A DNA stretch of 64,000 nucleotides from Nocardia neocaledoniensis (GTDB taxonomy: Bacteria > Actinomycetota > Actinomycetes > Mycobacteriales > Mycobacteriaceae): positions 310,001-374,000 of the forward strand of contig NZ_QGTL01000005.1 of NCBI RefSeq assembly GCF_003182135.1, written 5' to 3'. This document shows positions 24,764-32,525 of this stretch, in pieces. A program made the position numbers and the translations under genes. Under the pieces are notes generated by a model, which was not told where the DNA came from, made no database searches, and saw only the letters and a list, made by a program, of their open reading frames with translations. Each line of letters starts with the position of its first letter. Positions within the stretch are counted from its first letter, which is position 1.

Positions 24764-25516
24764 TCAGTGCCTCGCCTGAGAGACAGAGCGCAGCCGCGGC
24801 GCCGTGGCGACGCCGAGTCGGGTGAGCGCGGCGACCGTGCGCAACGCGGCCGCGTCCGCCGGGCGCGGTGACAGTCCGTAGAGTTCGACGGCGCGCGGGT
24901 GCTGCATCGCCCGCACCGCGGCGCTCGGCAGGTGCCGGACGACCCATGCGTCCGGGCGAAGGACCTGGGGCCCCAATGCGGCCGCGGCCGGGGTCATCCG
25001 GAGCATCGCGGCGCAGGCGTCGGTGAAGTACTCGGTGAACTCCGGCCAGGTGGTGGGCAGGCCGCGGTCGCTGATCCCGTAGCTGCGGTACCACCGGCAG
25101 CACTGGGCGTACAGCTCGGCTCTGGTCTCGGTGGTGAGCGTGGGCCCGAACAGGTCGGCCGCCGTCATCAGGGCGTCGACGTAGGTGGCGTGCTGGAACA
25201 GGAACGTGTCGGGGTGCAGCGCGTGGTAGCGAGCCCCGCGGTCGTCGGTGCCCTTGACGTGTTCGTGCGCGAAGCGGATCGCGGCCGCGGTGTCGTGCGC
25301 GGCGCAGGCCAGGTGGATCATCTGCAGCACCGCCCGCTTCTTGTGTTCCCACAGCCGGGTCGTCGTGTGCTCGGCGAGGGCGGGCGCGATCGCGGGGTGC
25401 AGGACCTGCAGTCCGACCGCGCGCGGCAGGGTCAGCAGGAACCTGCGGTCACCGAGATGCCTGCGCAGCAGCGCGCCGGCTGCGGGCCGCTCGATCGAGA
25501 GGTCGGGAAGCGTCAC
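24764..25516 (-). CDS. DUF2236 (MpaB-like oxygenase) protein 1
   Basis: 250 residues, DUF2236 family (related to fungal MpaB and latex-clearing protein, predicted b-type heme oxygenases). Typical motifs are LHPAIAPAL near the N-terminus and RYHALHPDTFLFQHATYVD in the centre; the conserved histidines are heme-ligand candidates. The GTG start overlaps the stop of the truncated acyl-adenylating enzyme (GTGA), so the two proteins are made together. The reaction is unknown; oxidative cleavage of a C=C or alcohol-bearing lipid is possible (inference). Confidence 0.82.
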   Translation of the reverse strand: MTLPDLSIERPAAGALLRRHLGDRRFLLTLPRAVGLQVLHPAIAPALAEHTTTRLWEHKKRAVLQMIHLACAAHDTAAAIRFAHEHVKGTDDRGARYHALHPDTFLFQHATYVDALMTAADLFGPTLTTETRAELYAQCCRWYRSYGISDRGLPTTWPEFTEYFTDACAAMLRMTPAAAALGPQVLRPDAWVVRHLPSAAVRAMQHPRAVELYGLSPRPADAAALRTVAALTRLGVATAPRLRSVSQARH

Positions 25517-26871
25517 GGCCGGTCACCGCCCGCCACCCGGCCGTCGATGAACAACCGGCCCTCGGCGTCGACGTGGCCGAGGTCGCCGCTGGAGTGCATG
25601 CCGTCGACCACCTCGGGGCCGGTGCCGTCGGTGTGCCCGGCCACGGTGAGTCCGCTGGACACGAAGACGGTCCCGACGACCCCGGGCGTGGTGATCCGGC
25701 GCCGGTTCCGGTCGTAGACTGCGACCCGGCAGCCGACCGGCGGACAGCCGACGGTGCCGGGCGCCGCGCGCAGGTCCTCCGGCGTCGCCACCGACGCGAC
25801 GGCGACCTCGGTCGAGGCGTAGAGGTTGTAGAGCACGTCCCCGAACAGTCGCGCGGTCCGGCTGCTCAGGTCCGGCGTGAGGGACGCGCCGGCGGAGAGG
25901 ATCACCGCCGGTGTGGCCGTGGGGTATTCGGCTCGGATCGCCCGACCCAGGTCGACGATCTGCCCGAGCATGCCCGGTGTCAGGATCAGCGCGTCGGCCC
26001 GATGGTCGGCGACCGCGGCCACGGTCCGGCGGGCGTCGAACCGGCCGGGCAGCACCACCACGGTGTTGCCGAGTGCCCAGCCCAGGATCAGCTGGGACAG
26101 GCCGGTGCCGTGGAACAGCGGTGCGGCGAGCACGATCGTGCCCGCCGTCGGCAGCGGGACGCGGTCCAGGAACTGGGCGGCCTGCAGCGGCGAAACCCGG
26201 CCGCGCTGCACACCTTTCGGCGTTCCGGTGGTGCCGCTGGTGAGGACGACGATGCCGCCGGGATCCTCGGGGGCGGGCAGTGGCAGTGCCGAGCGCCACG
26301 CCGCGATGCCGTGGATGGTCGGCAGGCCGCGCCGGTTCGTCTCGCCGGCCCTGGTGAGGATGATCGGCACCGCGCGCGGGTGCTCGTCGAACCGGTCGAC
26401 GAACTCCGCGTCGACGAGCAGCAGGTCGATCCGTTCGCGGTCGAGCACCGTGCGCAGCCGCGCGCCGGCCAGGTCGGTGCCCAGCAGCACGATGCGCGCG
26501 CCGAGCTTGCCCGCGGCCAGCAGCGCGAGCACGAAGCCGCGATGGTCGCGGCACAGCGCGCCGAGCACCGTGTCGGTCGTGACACCCTGCGCCGCCAGCC
26601 CGTGGGCCAGCCGGTTGGACGCCTGATCGAGCTGCTCGAAGGTGATCGGCCCGCGGTCGTCGATCAACGCCACGGTGGAGAGGGCGCCGCGGGTCGCGTG
26701 CGCCAGCGTGGTGACGACCGGGCCGAGCGTGGTGGCATCGCGTGCCGTGCGGACCAGTTCCAGTGGTTGCCGGAGCTCGATCGCGCCGCGCCGGAGCAGC
26801 ACGGCGACGGCGCCGAGCGCGTCGGCGACGGCGCGGACGACAGCGGTCGGCGCGGTGGGGGCGGACGGCAC
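25513..26871 (-). CDS. Acyl-adenylating enzyme lacking the C-terminal domain
   Basis: 452 residues from the GTG at 26871 (GGAGG 7 nt upstream). It is related to the FadD2/FadD12-like ligases at both ends of the window. P-loop LTSGTTGTPKGVQRG, LYASTE and the SSGDLGHVDAEGRLFIDGR hinge are present, then the protein stops after GRVAGGDRP. The roughly 110-residue lid with the ISGGEN segment and the catalytic GK lysine is missing. The stop overlaps the start of the DUF2236 gene, and that gene's sequence shows no remnant of the lid, so this does not look like a recent frameshift. It may bind or adenylate acids without thioesterification, or need a partner. Sites 6 and 7 lie upstream. Confidence 0.85.
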   Translation of the reverse strand: MPSAPTAPTAVVRAVADALGAVAVLLRRGAIELRQPLELVRTARDATTLGPVVTTLAHATRGALSTVALIDDRGPITFEQLDQASNRLAHGLAAQGVTTDTVLGALCRDHRGFVLALLAAGKLGARIVLLGTDLAGARLRTVLDRERIDLLLVDAEFVDRFDEHPRAVPIILTRAGETNRRGLPTIHGIAAWRSALPLPAPEDPGGIVVLTSGTTGTPKGVQRGRVSPLQAAQFLDRVPLPTAGTIVLAAPLFHGTGLSQLILGWALGNTVVVLPGRFDARRTVAAVADHRADALILTPGMLGQIVDLGRAIRAEYPTATPAVILSAGASLTPDLSSRTARLFGDVLYNLYASTEVAVASVATPEDLRAAPGTVGCPPVGCRVAVYDRNRRRITTPGVVGTVFVSSGLTVAGHTDGTGPEVVDGMHSSGDLGHVDAEGRLFIDGRVAGGDRP

Positions 26872-26950
26872 GGGTACCTCCGGGAGAGGGGAGTGAGCGG
26901 GAGAGGGCGGAGCGGAACGGCGACGCCTCGTCAGCGAGCATACCCATCGA

Positions 26951-26969
26951 AAGAATCGGCAGTAACTTA
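26951..26969 (+). promoter_or_regulatory. GAGAAY-N6-TAACWTA motif, site 6
   Basis: AAGAAT-CGGCAG-TAACTTA, one mismatch in the first half, 80 bp upstream of the truncated ligase (which runs leftward). Confidence 0.55.
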
Positions 26970-27026
26970 CTTCAGGGAAGTTGCAGGTCATTCGACGCAC
27001 GCAGGTGAGCTGCACTCGGAGTGTTG

Positions 27027-27045
27027 AGGAATGGTTGGTAACTTA
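27027..27045 (+). promoter_or_regulatory. GAGAAY-N6-TAACWTA motif, site 7
   Basis: AGGAAT-GGTTGG-TAACTTA; the GAAT core and second half are kept. It ends 50 bp before the GTG of the second DUF2236 gene. Confidence 0.5.
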
Positions 27046-27095
27046 TAGGCCGCGTGACCGTTGTGTACGAAAAGAAGCAATGAGAGACTCTATGT

Positions 27096-27980
27096 GTGAA
27101 TCTCTCAACAACGGTGTTTCGGGGTAGGCCATCGACGCGGTCGGCGAGCCGGCCGGTCGTGGACGCGGATCTGGCGCGCAGGCGCCGCTATCTGAGCGGG
27201 TTCGGCGCCGCGCTCGGCGGTCCGGCCAATGTGATCATGCAGCTGAGCCTGCCCCCGGTGGGGCGCGGCGTGGTGGAGAGCGTCGTGGAATCCGGCAGCT
27301 TCACCGCCCACCCGCTCAAGCGCGGCCGGACCACCCTCACCTATCTCGCCGTCGCCATGGTCGGCACGGACGAGGACCGCGCCACCTATCGGGCCGCCGT
27401 CGGCACCGCGCACCGACAGGTCAGATCGGGTCCCGGCAGTCCGGTGCGCTACAACGCCTTCGATCCGCGGCTGCAGCTGTGGGTGGCCGCGTGCCTGTAC
27501 CGCGGCACGCTCGACGCGCTGACCTGGCTCAACGGCGGTCTCGACGAGGTTTTCGTCGACGAGTTGTACAGCGACGCCGCGCGATTCGGGACCACGCTGC
27601 AGGTCCCCGCCGAGCTGTGGCCCGCCGACCGCGCCGCGTTCGCCCGGTACTGGGACTCGATGCTCGGCGAACTGTCCTTCGACGACGAGGTGCGGGCCTA
27701 CCTGCTCGAGCAGGTCGTCGGCCTCGGCCCGTATCGCAGGCACACCCGGCTGCTGTTCGGTCGCGCGAACCGGTTCTTCACCACCGGATTCCTGCCGCAG
27801 TGGTTCCGTGACGAACTCGGCCTGGCCTGGAGTCCGCGCAGGCAGCGGGTCTTCGAACTGGCACTGCGCACGGCGGGCCGGTTCCTCGCGGTCATGCCCG
27901 AATCGGTGCGGATGCAGCCCTTCGACCTCTATCTCGCCGACATGCGCAGGCGCCGTGCGAAGGGCTTGAATCTCATCTAG
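27096..27980 (+). CDS. DUF2236 (MpaB-like oxygenase) protein 2
   Basis: 294 residues, DUF2236 family. It shares TDEDRATYRAAVGTAHRQV and YNAFDPRLQLWVAACLY with the third copy at 28158, so the two are paralogs; the first copy (24764) is more distant. Conserved His in AHRQV and the aromatic/Asp positions are candidate heme-site residues. No signal peptide is visible. The GTG start at 27096 follows a purine-rich leader and motif site 7. Confidence 0.82.
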   Translation: MNLSTTVFRGRPSTRSASRPVVDADLARRRRYLSGFGAALGGPANVIMQLSLPPVGRGVVESVVESGSFTAHPLKRGRTTLTYLAVAMVGTDEDRATYRAAVGTAHRQVRSGPGSPVRYNAFDPRLQLWVAACLYRGTLDALTWLNGGLDEVFVDELYSDAARFGTTLQVPAELWPADRAAFARYWDSMLGELSFDDEVRAYLLEQVVGLGPYRRHTRLLFGRANRFFTTGFLPQWFRDELGLAWSPRRQRVFELALRTAGRFLAVMPESVRMQPFDLYLADMRRRRAKGLNLI

Positions 27981-28009
27981 CCCCCGTCCCGCATGGCATC
28001 GCTCAGATC

Positions 28010-28028
28010 GTGAATGATCACCAACTTA
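28010..28028 (+). promoter_or_regulatory. GAGAAY-N6-TAACWTA motif, site 8
   Basis: GTGAAT-GATCAC-CAACTTA, two mismatches; the weakest copy. It lies in the gap between the two DUF2236 paralogs, 56 bp before site 9. Confidence 0.4.
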
Positions 28029-28065
28029 TGCCCGCTGTCTTTGGTCGAAACTCCGTATCAGTGGT

Positions 28066-28084
28066 GAGAATGAGCGGTAACATA
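28066..28084 (+). promoter_or_regulatory. GAGAAY-N6-TAACWTA motif, site 9
   Basis: GAGAAT-GAGCGG-TAACATA, ending 73 bp before the start of the third DUF2236 gene. Confidence 0.58.
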
Positions 28085-28157
28085 ACTGAGTAGAGGGCGA
28101 CTCCCGGCGACGAATCGCAGTGGTGGGATCCGGGCGCGCGGACACCTCGGGGAAAGG

Positions 28158-29162
28158 ATGGCGATGACCACGGCAACGAAGCCCGGCGAACCCGACTACG
28201 GCGATCCGGACAGTGCGGGATACGTCGAGGAGGGGCCCGCGCCACAGTGGCGATCGGCGCGGGATCCGTCCGCGGACGCGGGGCGGGGCGAGCAGGAACT
28301 GACCCTCGAACGGGTGCGGATCCACATCCCCGACATCTACCGCTCGCCCCGCAAGCGGCCCGCGCAACTGGCCGACGCACTGGACTTCTGGATGTTCGCC
28401 GGCGCGGCGGCGAACGTGGCCATGCAGTTCGCGCACCAGGGCGTCGCGGCGGGCGTGATGGAGAGCCAGGTCGAATCCGGCGCGCTGATGGTGCATCCGT
28501 GGAAACGGTTGCGCACCACCGCCGCCTACCTCGCGACCGCGATCCTCGGCACCGACGAGGACAAGAAGGCCATGCGGGAGGCCGTCAACGTCGCGCACCG
28601 GCAGGTGCGCTCGCGGCCGGGCTCGAAGGTGAAGTACAACGCGTTCGACCGGCACCTGCAGATGTATGTGGCCGCGGCCATCTACATCGGCTTCGAGGAC
28701 ACCCACCAGATGCTGCACGGCAAGATGTCACCCGAGGAGCTGGAGGTGTTCTACCAGGGCGCCGACACCTTCGGCACCACCCTGCAGGTGCATCCGGACA
28801 TGTGGCCCCAGACCAGGGCCGACTTCGACGCGTACTGGCTCGAGGCCTGCAAGGGCGTGGTGTGCGACGACGAATTCCGTGCCTACATCGACGATCTGCT
28901 GCACCTGCGGATGATCAACTGGCCGATGCGCGTCGTGGCGGGCGGGTTGCTGCAGTTCCTGACCGCCGGCTTCCTGCCGCCGCACTTCCGCGAGCAGATG
29001 GGTGTGGAGTGGAGCGCGGCGGATCAGCGGCGCTTCGAGCACCTGTTCCTGTTCGTCGGCTTCGTCAACCGCTTCATCCCGAAGTTCATCCGCTTCGCGG
29101 GGACCCACGCGATGATGCGCGACGTGCGCCGTCGCATCCGGAAGCAGAAGGCGCTCATCTGA
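28158..29162 (+). CDS. DUF2236 (MpaB-like oxygenase) protein 3
   Basis: 334 residues with a 50-residue acidic N-terminal extension before the DUF2236 domain. Motifs ILGTDEDKKAMREAVNVAHRQV and YNAFDRHLQMYVAAAIY match the second copy. The spacing between the genes (177 bp with two motif copies) implies it has its own promoter. A C-terminal basic segment (RDVRRRIRKQKALI) resembles that of copy 2. Predicted oxidoreductase of unknown substrate. Confidence 0.82.
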   Translation: MAMTTATKPGEPDYGDPDSAGYVEEGPAPQWRSARDPSADAGRGEQELTLERVRIHIPDIYRSPRKRPAQLADALDFWMFAGAAANVAMQFAHQGVAAGVMESQVESGALMVHPWKRLRTTAAYLATAILGTDEDKKAMREAVNVAHRQVRSRPGSKVKYNAFDRHLQMYVAAAIYIGFEDTHQMLHGKMSPEELEVFYQGADTFGTTLQVHPDMWPQTRADFDAYWLEACKGVVCDDEFRAYIDDLLHLRMINWPMRVVAGGLLQFLTAGFLPPHFREQMGVEWSAADQRRFEHLFLFVGFVNRFIPKFIRFAGTHAMMRDVRRRIRKQKALI

Positions 29163-29165
29163 ATC

Positions 29166-29200
29166 CGCGCACTCGCCGTGGCGGGGACGGCGAGTGCGCG
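29166..29200. terminator. Bidirectional terminator after DUF2236 copy 3
   Basis: 14-bp perfect stem CGCGCACTCGCCGT / ACGGCGAGTGCGCG with a 7-nt loop, between convergent genes. Confidence 0.75.
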
Positions 29201-29210
29201 AGCCCAGCGC

Positions 29211-29606
29211 TCAGCTCAGCGCGGCGAGCGCGTCCACTTCGAACAGCATGCCGGGCAGGGCCAGTGCCGCGACCCCGAGCAGGGTCTGCGCGGGTGGCCG
29301 CTCGCCCCAGATCTCGGCGATCTTGGCGCCGAGGATCGCCAGCTTGTCGCCGTCGTGGTCGACGATGAACGTGCGCAGCTGCGCGACGTCGGCGTAGCTC
29401 GCGCCCGCCGAGCGCAGCGCGATGCCCAGATTGGCGAAGGCCCGGTCCACCTGACCGGCGAAATCCGTTGTGGTGGTGTGCCCTTCGTGGTCCGAGTCGT
29501 ACTGCCCGGCGATGAGCACCAGCTCACCGGTGACCCGGGCGACGTGGCTGTAGCCGAACCCGGTCGGGTCGTGCAGTTCGGGCGGGTTGGTGATCACCAC
29601 GGACAT
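29211..29606 (-). CDS. Rid (YjgF/YER057c) family protein without the catalytic Arg
   Basis: 131 residues from the ATG at 29606 (AGGAG upstream). Rid-family fold, in which RidA members deaminate reactive imines. The arginine that defines active RidA (in P-A-R) is replaced: the matching segment reads PPAQTLLGV. It is therefore more likely one of the non-RidA subfamilies with unassigned function. It is a single gene between the DUF2236 and the membrane-protein genes. Confidence 0.8.
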   Translation of the reverse strand: MSVVITNPPELHDPTGFGYSHVARVTGELVLIAGQYDSDHEGHTTTTDFAGQVDRAFANLGIALRSAGASYADVAQLRTFIVDHDGDKLAILGAKIAEIWGERPPAQTLLGVAALALPGMLFEVDALAALS

Positions 29607-29687
29607 ACGGAAACTCCTGTCGTCGACTGTGTGTTGCACAGAGACGACGACGGTGCGGTGCCGAGTGTGACACCGCACCGTCGTGGC

Positions 29688-30833
29688 TCAGCCCGTGACG
29701 GCCGCGCGCTCCGGGGCTGGTGCGGTTGCCGCGGCCGCGGGGCGGGGGAGTGTCCAGGTCGCGAGGACCGACAGGATCGCCACCGCGAAGCAGGCCAGCG
29801 TGTACCAGAGGTTGCCGATCGGATCGCCGTTGGCGGTGCGGCCGTCGACGGCGTCGAAGAAGTCGGGCAGCGACGCGATCCAGAGCACCGCGAACACGAC
29901 CAGATACACGACGGTGTAGATCTGCACGAAGCGATCGACGTACTCCGGCCCCGAACCGGCGCGCACCCGGCGCCATTGCCGCGTCATCGCCACCACGGCC
30001 ACCACCGACAGCGTCAGCAGTTCCAGCGCGTACACCACGCCGCGGACGGTGTCGCCCGCCAGGCCGATCACCGTCGCCGGGAGCGGCAGCAGGAAGGTGC
30101 CGACCGAGGCGAGCAGGCCGATGACCACGGTGCGCCAGGTCAATTCGACCCCGCTGAAGTGCCTGCCGTCGTCGACATGCCTGCCGACGAAGTACTGCAC
30201 GCAGAAGGCCAGCGACATCGGCCACAACGCGGCGAACACGACCACGCTGCCCATCGGCACCGAATCGAACATGGGCTGGTTGATCGGATTCTCGACGGTC
30301 CACTCCCACCAGCGCAGCTGGGGGCCGAGGTGATCGAAGATCTCGTAGAACGCATGGTGCACGAACCCGACACAGGCGGCGCCGACCAGCACGCCGTACT
30401 GCCGGAAGACGCCGAGCATCCGGACCAGTCCGAAGGCCATCGTCGCCATCAGCGGGTAGATGGCGACGATGTAGAGCGGCAACCGTCCCCAGAGGAAGTC
30501 GACGGTGAACACGTTGTGCGCGAACATCGTGTCGACGTGGTCCTCGATCCCGAACGCCGCCGGGAAGTACAGCGGCGGTTCGATGACGAACAGGTACGCC
30601 GTCGCGCCGAACCACAGCACCAGATTGGTGGGATCACCGTGGCGGCGCAACCGAACGATCGCGAACCACAGGGCCAGCACGGCCCCGACGATGATGGTCA
30701 GCTCCAGGACCGGCAGCGTCCAGTTCTCCAGGGCGAACGGGCTGCGGAACTCGACGAGGCCGCCGGCCTCCGCGCAGGAGAAGCCGAGTTGGGTGGCGAG
30801 GTCGGCGAAGGTGGGTGAGCAGTGCTCGGCCAT
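29688..30833 (-). CDS. Multi-pass membrane protein, family not recognised
   Basis: 381 residues with about nine hydrophobic segments. Conserved-looking polar features inside the membrane region include FVIEPPLYFP, FGIEDHVDTMFAHN and HHAFYEIFDHLG, whose histidines and acids could bind metal or a polar lipid (inference). I cannot name the family. It lies 10 bp after the PF10118 gene and is surely co-transcribed with it, under the divergent TetR at 31905. A membrane partner enzyme or transporter of a hydrophobic compound is plausible. Confidence 0.65.
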   Translation of the reverse strand: MAEHCSPTFADLATQLGFSCAEAGGLVEFRSPFALENWTLPVLELTIIVGAVLALWFAIVRLRRHGDPTNLVLWFGATAYLFVIEPPLYFPAAFGIEDHVDTMFAHNVFTVDFLWGRLPLYIVAIYPLMATMAFGLVRMLGVFRQYGVLVGAACVGFVHHAFYEIFDHLGPQLRWWEWTVENPINQPMFDSVPMGSVVVFAALWPMSLAFCVQYFVGRHVDDGRHFSGVELTWRTVVIGLLASVGTFLLPLPATVIGLAGDTVRGVVYALELLTLSVVAVVAMTRQWRRVRAGSGPEYVDRFVQIYTVVYLVVFAVLWIASLPDFFDAVDGRTANGDPIGNLWYTLACFAVAILSVLATWTLPRPAAAATAPAPERAAVTG

Positions 30834-30843
30834 GATCGCACTC

Positions 30844-31770
30844 CTAGGAATTCACGGAATCGGCGGTGTACCACCGGGTCACGTCGTAGCCCTCGTCGTA
30901 GCGGCGGAACCACTCGTCGGCCAGCGCGGGCAGGTTCTCGTGCGCGGGGTTGTGCCGCGGCATCTGGCTGCGGATGATCCCGACCAGGGCGACGAGCTGC
31001 TCGCCAAGGCCCAGATCGTCGAACGCGCGGGGCATGGTGCCGTTGTCGGCGGGGCGCAGGCCGGGCAGCCAGCGGCGCAGGGTCTGCCCGCGACGGTAGT
31101 TCGCGAACATCGACAGCGCGTCGACCTGTCGATCTTCCAGCGGCACATGCTCGTTGAAGCCCTCGCAGGCCACCCGGATCACCTGCAGCACGTGCCGGAA
31201 GATCGAGGGCGCCACGCGCATCCGGTACACCTCGCTGTCGACCACGGAGTTGAAGATGATCAGCGCGGAGCTGCGGTGTTCGACCTCCTCGACGAAGTGC
31301 CAGATGAACAGCGAGGCCACCCGGTCGTCGCCGGGGGCGAACAGGCTCTTGTCGTTGTCCAGCATGAGCTTGAACACCGGGGTGAAGGTGGCCTCGAGGT
31401 CGGCGGTGTAGGCGAGGCGGTACTTGACCGGGGTGCTCGCGGTGAGCTTGTCGAATTCGGCGATCACCGCGTCGAGGGTCTGCTGCAGACCCGGGTAGCG
31501 GCGGATCAGCGCCTTGACGTGCTGGCGGTGCGCGGTCGAGTGCTGGCCCTCCTGACGCATGAACGCGTCGGCCTCCTCGGCCACCTCGGGGTCGGTGATC
31601 TGCGGCTTCGCCTGCGTGATCAGCTGCACGATCATCTTCTCGAAGCCGATCGCCAGGAACGAGACGGCATTGGCCATCGAGGAGAACGCCGGGTTCTGCG
31701 GATTCCACAGAAACGGCACGTCGTAGTCGGAGAAGGCGAAGTCCATCTTGCGGACATGAAGGTCGGTCAC
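30844..31770 (-). CDS. PF10118-type metal-dependent hydrolase (diiron-like)
   Basis: 308 residues from the GTG at 31770 (GAGG upstream). It matches the family annotated as predicted metal-dependent hydrolase. Two metal-ligand clusters are visible: MRQEGQHSTAHRQH and WHFVEEVEHRSSAL, resembling ferritin-like diiron helices. True activity of the family is not established. It is the first gene of a two-gene operon with the membrane protein and diverges from a TetR gene, a layout typical of an inducible detoxification or catabolic unit. Confidence 0.78.
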   Translation of the reverse strand: MTDLHVRKMDFAFSDYDVPFLWNPQNPAFSSMANAVSFLAIGFEKMIVQLITQAKPQITDPEVAEEADAFMRQEGQHSTAHRQHVKALIRRYPGLQQTLDAVIAEFDKLTASTPVKYRLAYTADLEATFTPVFKLMLDNDKSLFAPGDDRVASLFIWHFVEEVEHRSSALIIFNSVVDSEVYRMRVAPSIFRHVLQVIRVACEGFNEHVPLEDRQVDALSMFANYRRGQTLRRWLPGLRPADNGTMPRAFDDLGLGEQLVALVGIIRSQMPRHNPAHENLPALADEWFRRYDEGYDVTRWYTADSVNS

Positions 31771-31826
31771 GGTGGAATACCTCGTTGTTCGGGCGTGCGC
31801 CTGCCGCTCGGGTGTGGTGCAGCAAT

Positions 31827-31852
31827 CATACAAATGAAGCGGTGTGTGTATG
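31827..31852. promoter_or_regulatory. Candidate TetR operator, CATACA-N14-TGTATG
   Basis: Inverted repeat in the 134-bp divergent region between the PF10118 operon and the TetR gene. Arms are perfect over 6 bp; the spacing is long, so it is only a candidate. Confidence 0.4.
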
Positions 31853-31904
31853 TTCACTTTCGCCGAATCGGCTGTGACCAGCGGTTTGTGCTAGCGTCCA
31901 CCCG

Positions 31905-32525
31905 GTGGCGCGCAGACGTGGATGGGGTGGCAGTCCGCCGAAGGACGATGCGGAGGCCTCGCGCCGGATCATCGCCGCGGCGGTGGAACTCATCGGCCGG
32001 ACCGGGGCGGAGATCAGCATCGCCGACGTGGCCGAATCGCTCGGGGTGATCCGCCAGACCGTCTACCGGTATTTCCCCAGCGCGGACGCGCTGATGACGG
32101 CCGCCGCGATCGCCTCGGTCGACGGCTTCCTCGACCGGCTGACCGCGCACGTGCGCGGGCTCGACGACCCGGCCGCCGCGATGATCGAAGCCGTCGTCTA
32201 CACCCTCACCGAGGTCCGCCGGACCCCGCACCTGGGCATCCTGCTGTCGAGTTCCTACTCGAACCTGCACACCGACAGCCTCACCTCCGACGAGGCGCAG
32301 GCCTTCGGCATGACGATGATCCGCCGCTTCGACGTCGACTGGGCCGCACACGGTTACGACGACTTCGCGCTGAGCGACCTCGTGGAATACGCCCTGCGGA
32401 CGATGCAGTCGTTCTTCCTGTCGCCGGGTCATCCGCCGCGCACCGACGACGAGCTGCGGCGCTATCTGTGGCGCTGGATGGGCACCGCGATCAGCGCGCA
32501 GGCGGAGTCCGCGCCGGGCCGATGA
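31905..32525 (+). CDS. TetR-family regulator
   Basis: 206 residues. N-terminal HTH ISIADVAESLGVIRQTVYRY (about residues 38-57) with a helical ligand domain behind it. GTG start. It probably represses the divergent PF10118/membrane-protein operon and itself. Its 3' end overlaps the convergent epimerase gene by 35 bp. Confidence 0.85.
   Translation: MARRRGWGGSPPKDDAEASRRIIAAAVELIGRTGAEISIADVAESLGVIRQTVYRYFPSADALMTAAAIASVDGFLDRLTAHVRGLDDPAAAMIEAVVYTLTEVRRTPHLGILLSSSYSNLHTDSLTSDEAQAFGMTMIRRFDVDWAAHGYDDFALSDLVEYALRTMQSFFLSPGHPPRTDDELRRYLWRWMGTAISAQAESAPGR

Noticed and set aside
8078..28084. Reading the recurrent motif as a KstR or KstR2 site
   Set aside because: KstR sites are palindromes around AAC-NN-GTT and KstR2 sites around AAGCAAG; the motif here is asymmetric and matches neither.
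8078..28084. Reading the TAACTT part simply as a -10 promoter element
   Set aside because: Not excluded, but the fixed 6-bp spacing to GAGAAY and restriction to lipid-gene promoters favour a protein-binding site. Kept as an alternative.
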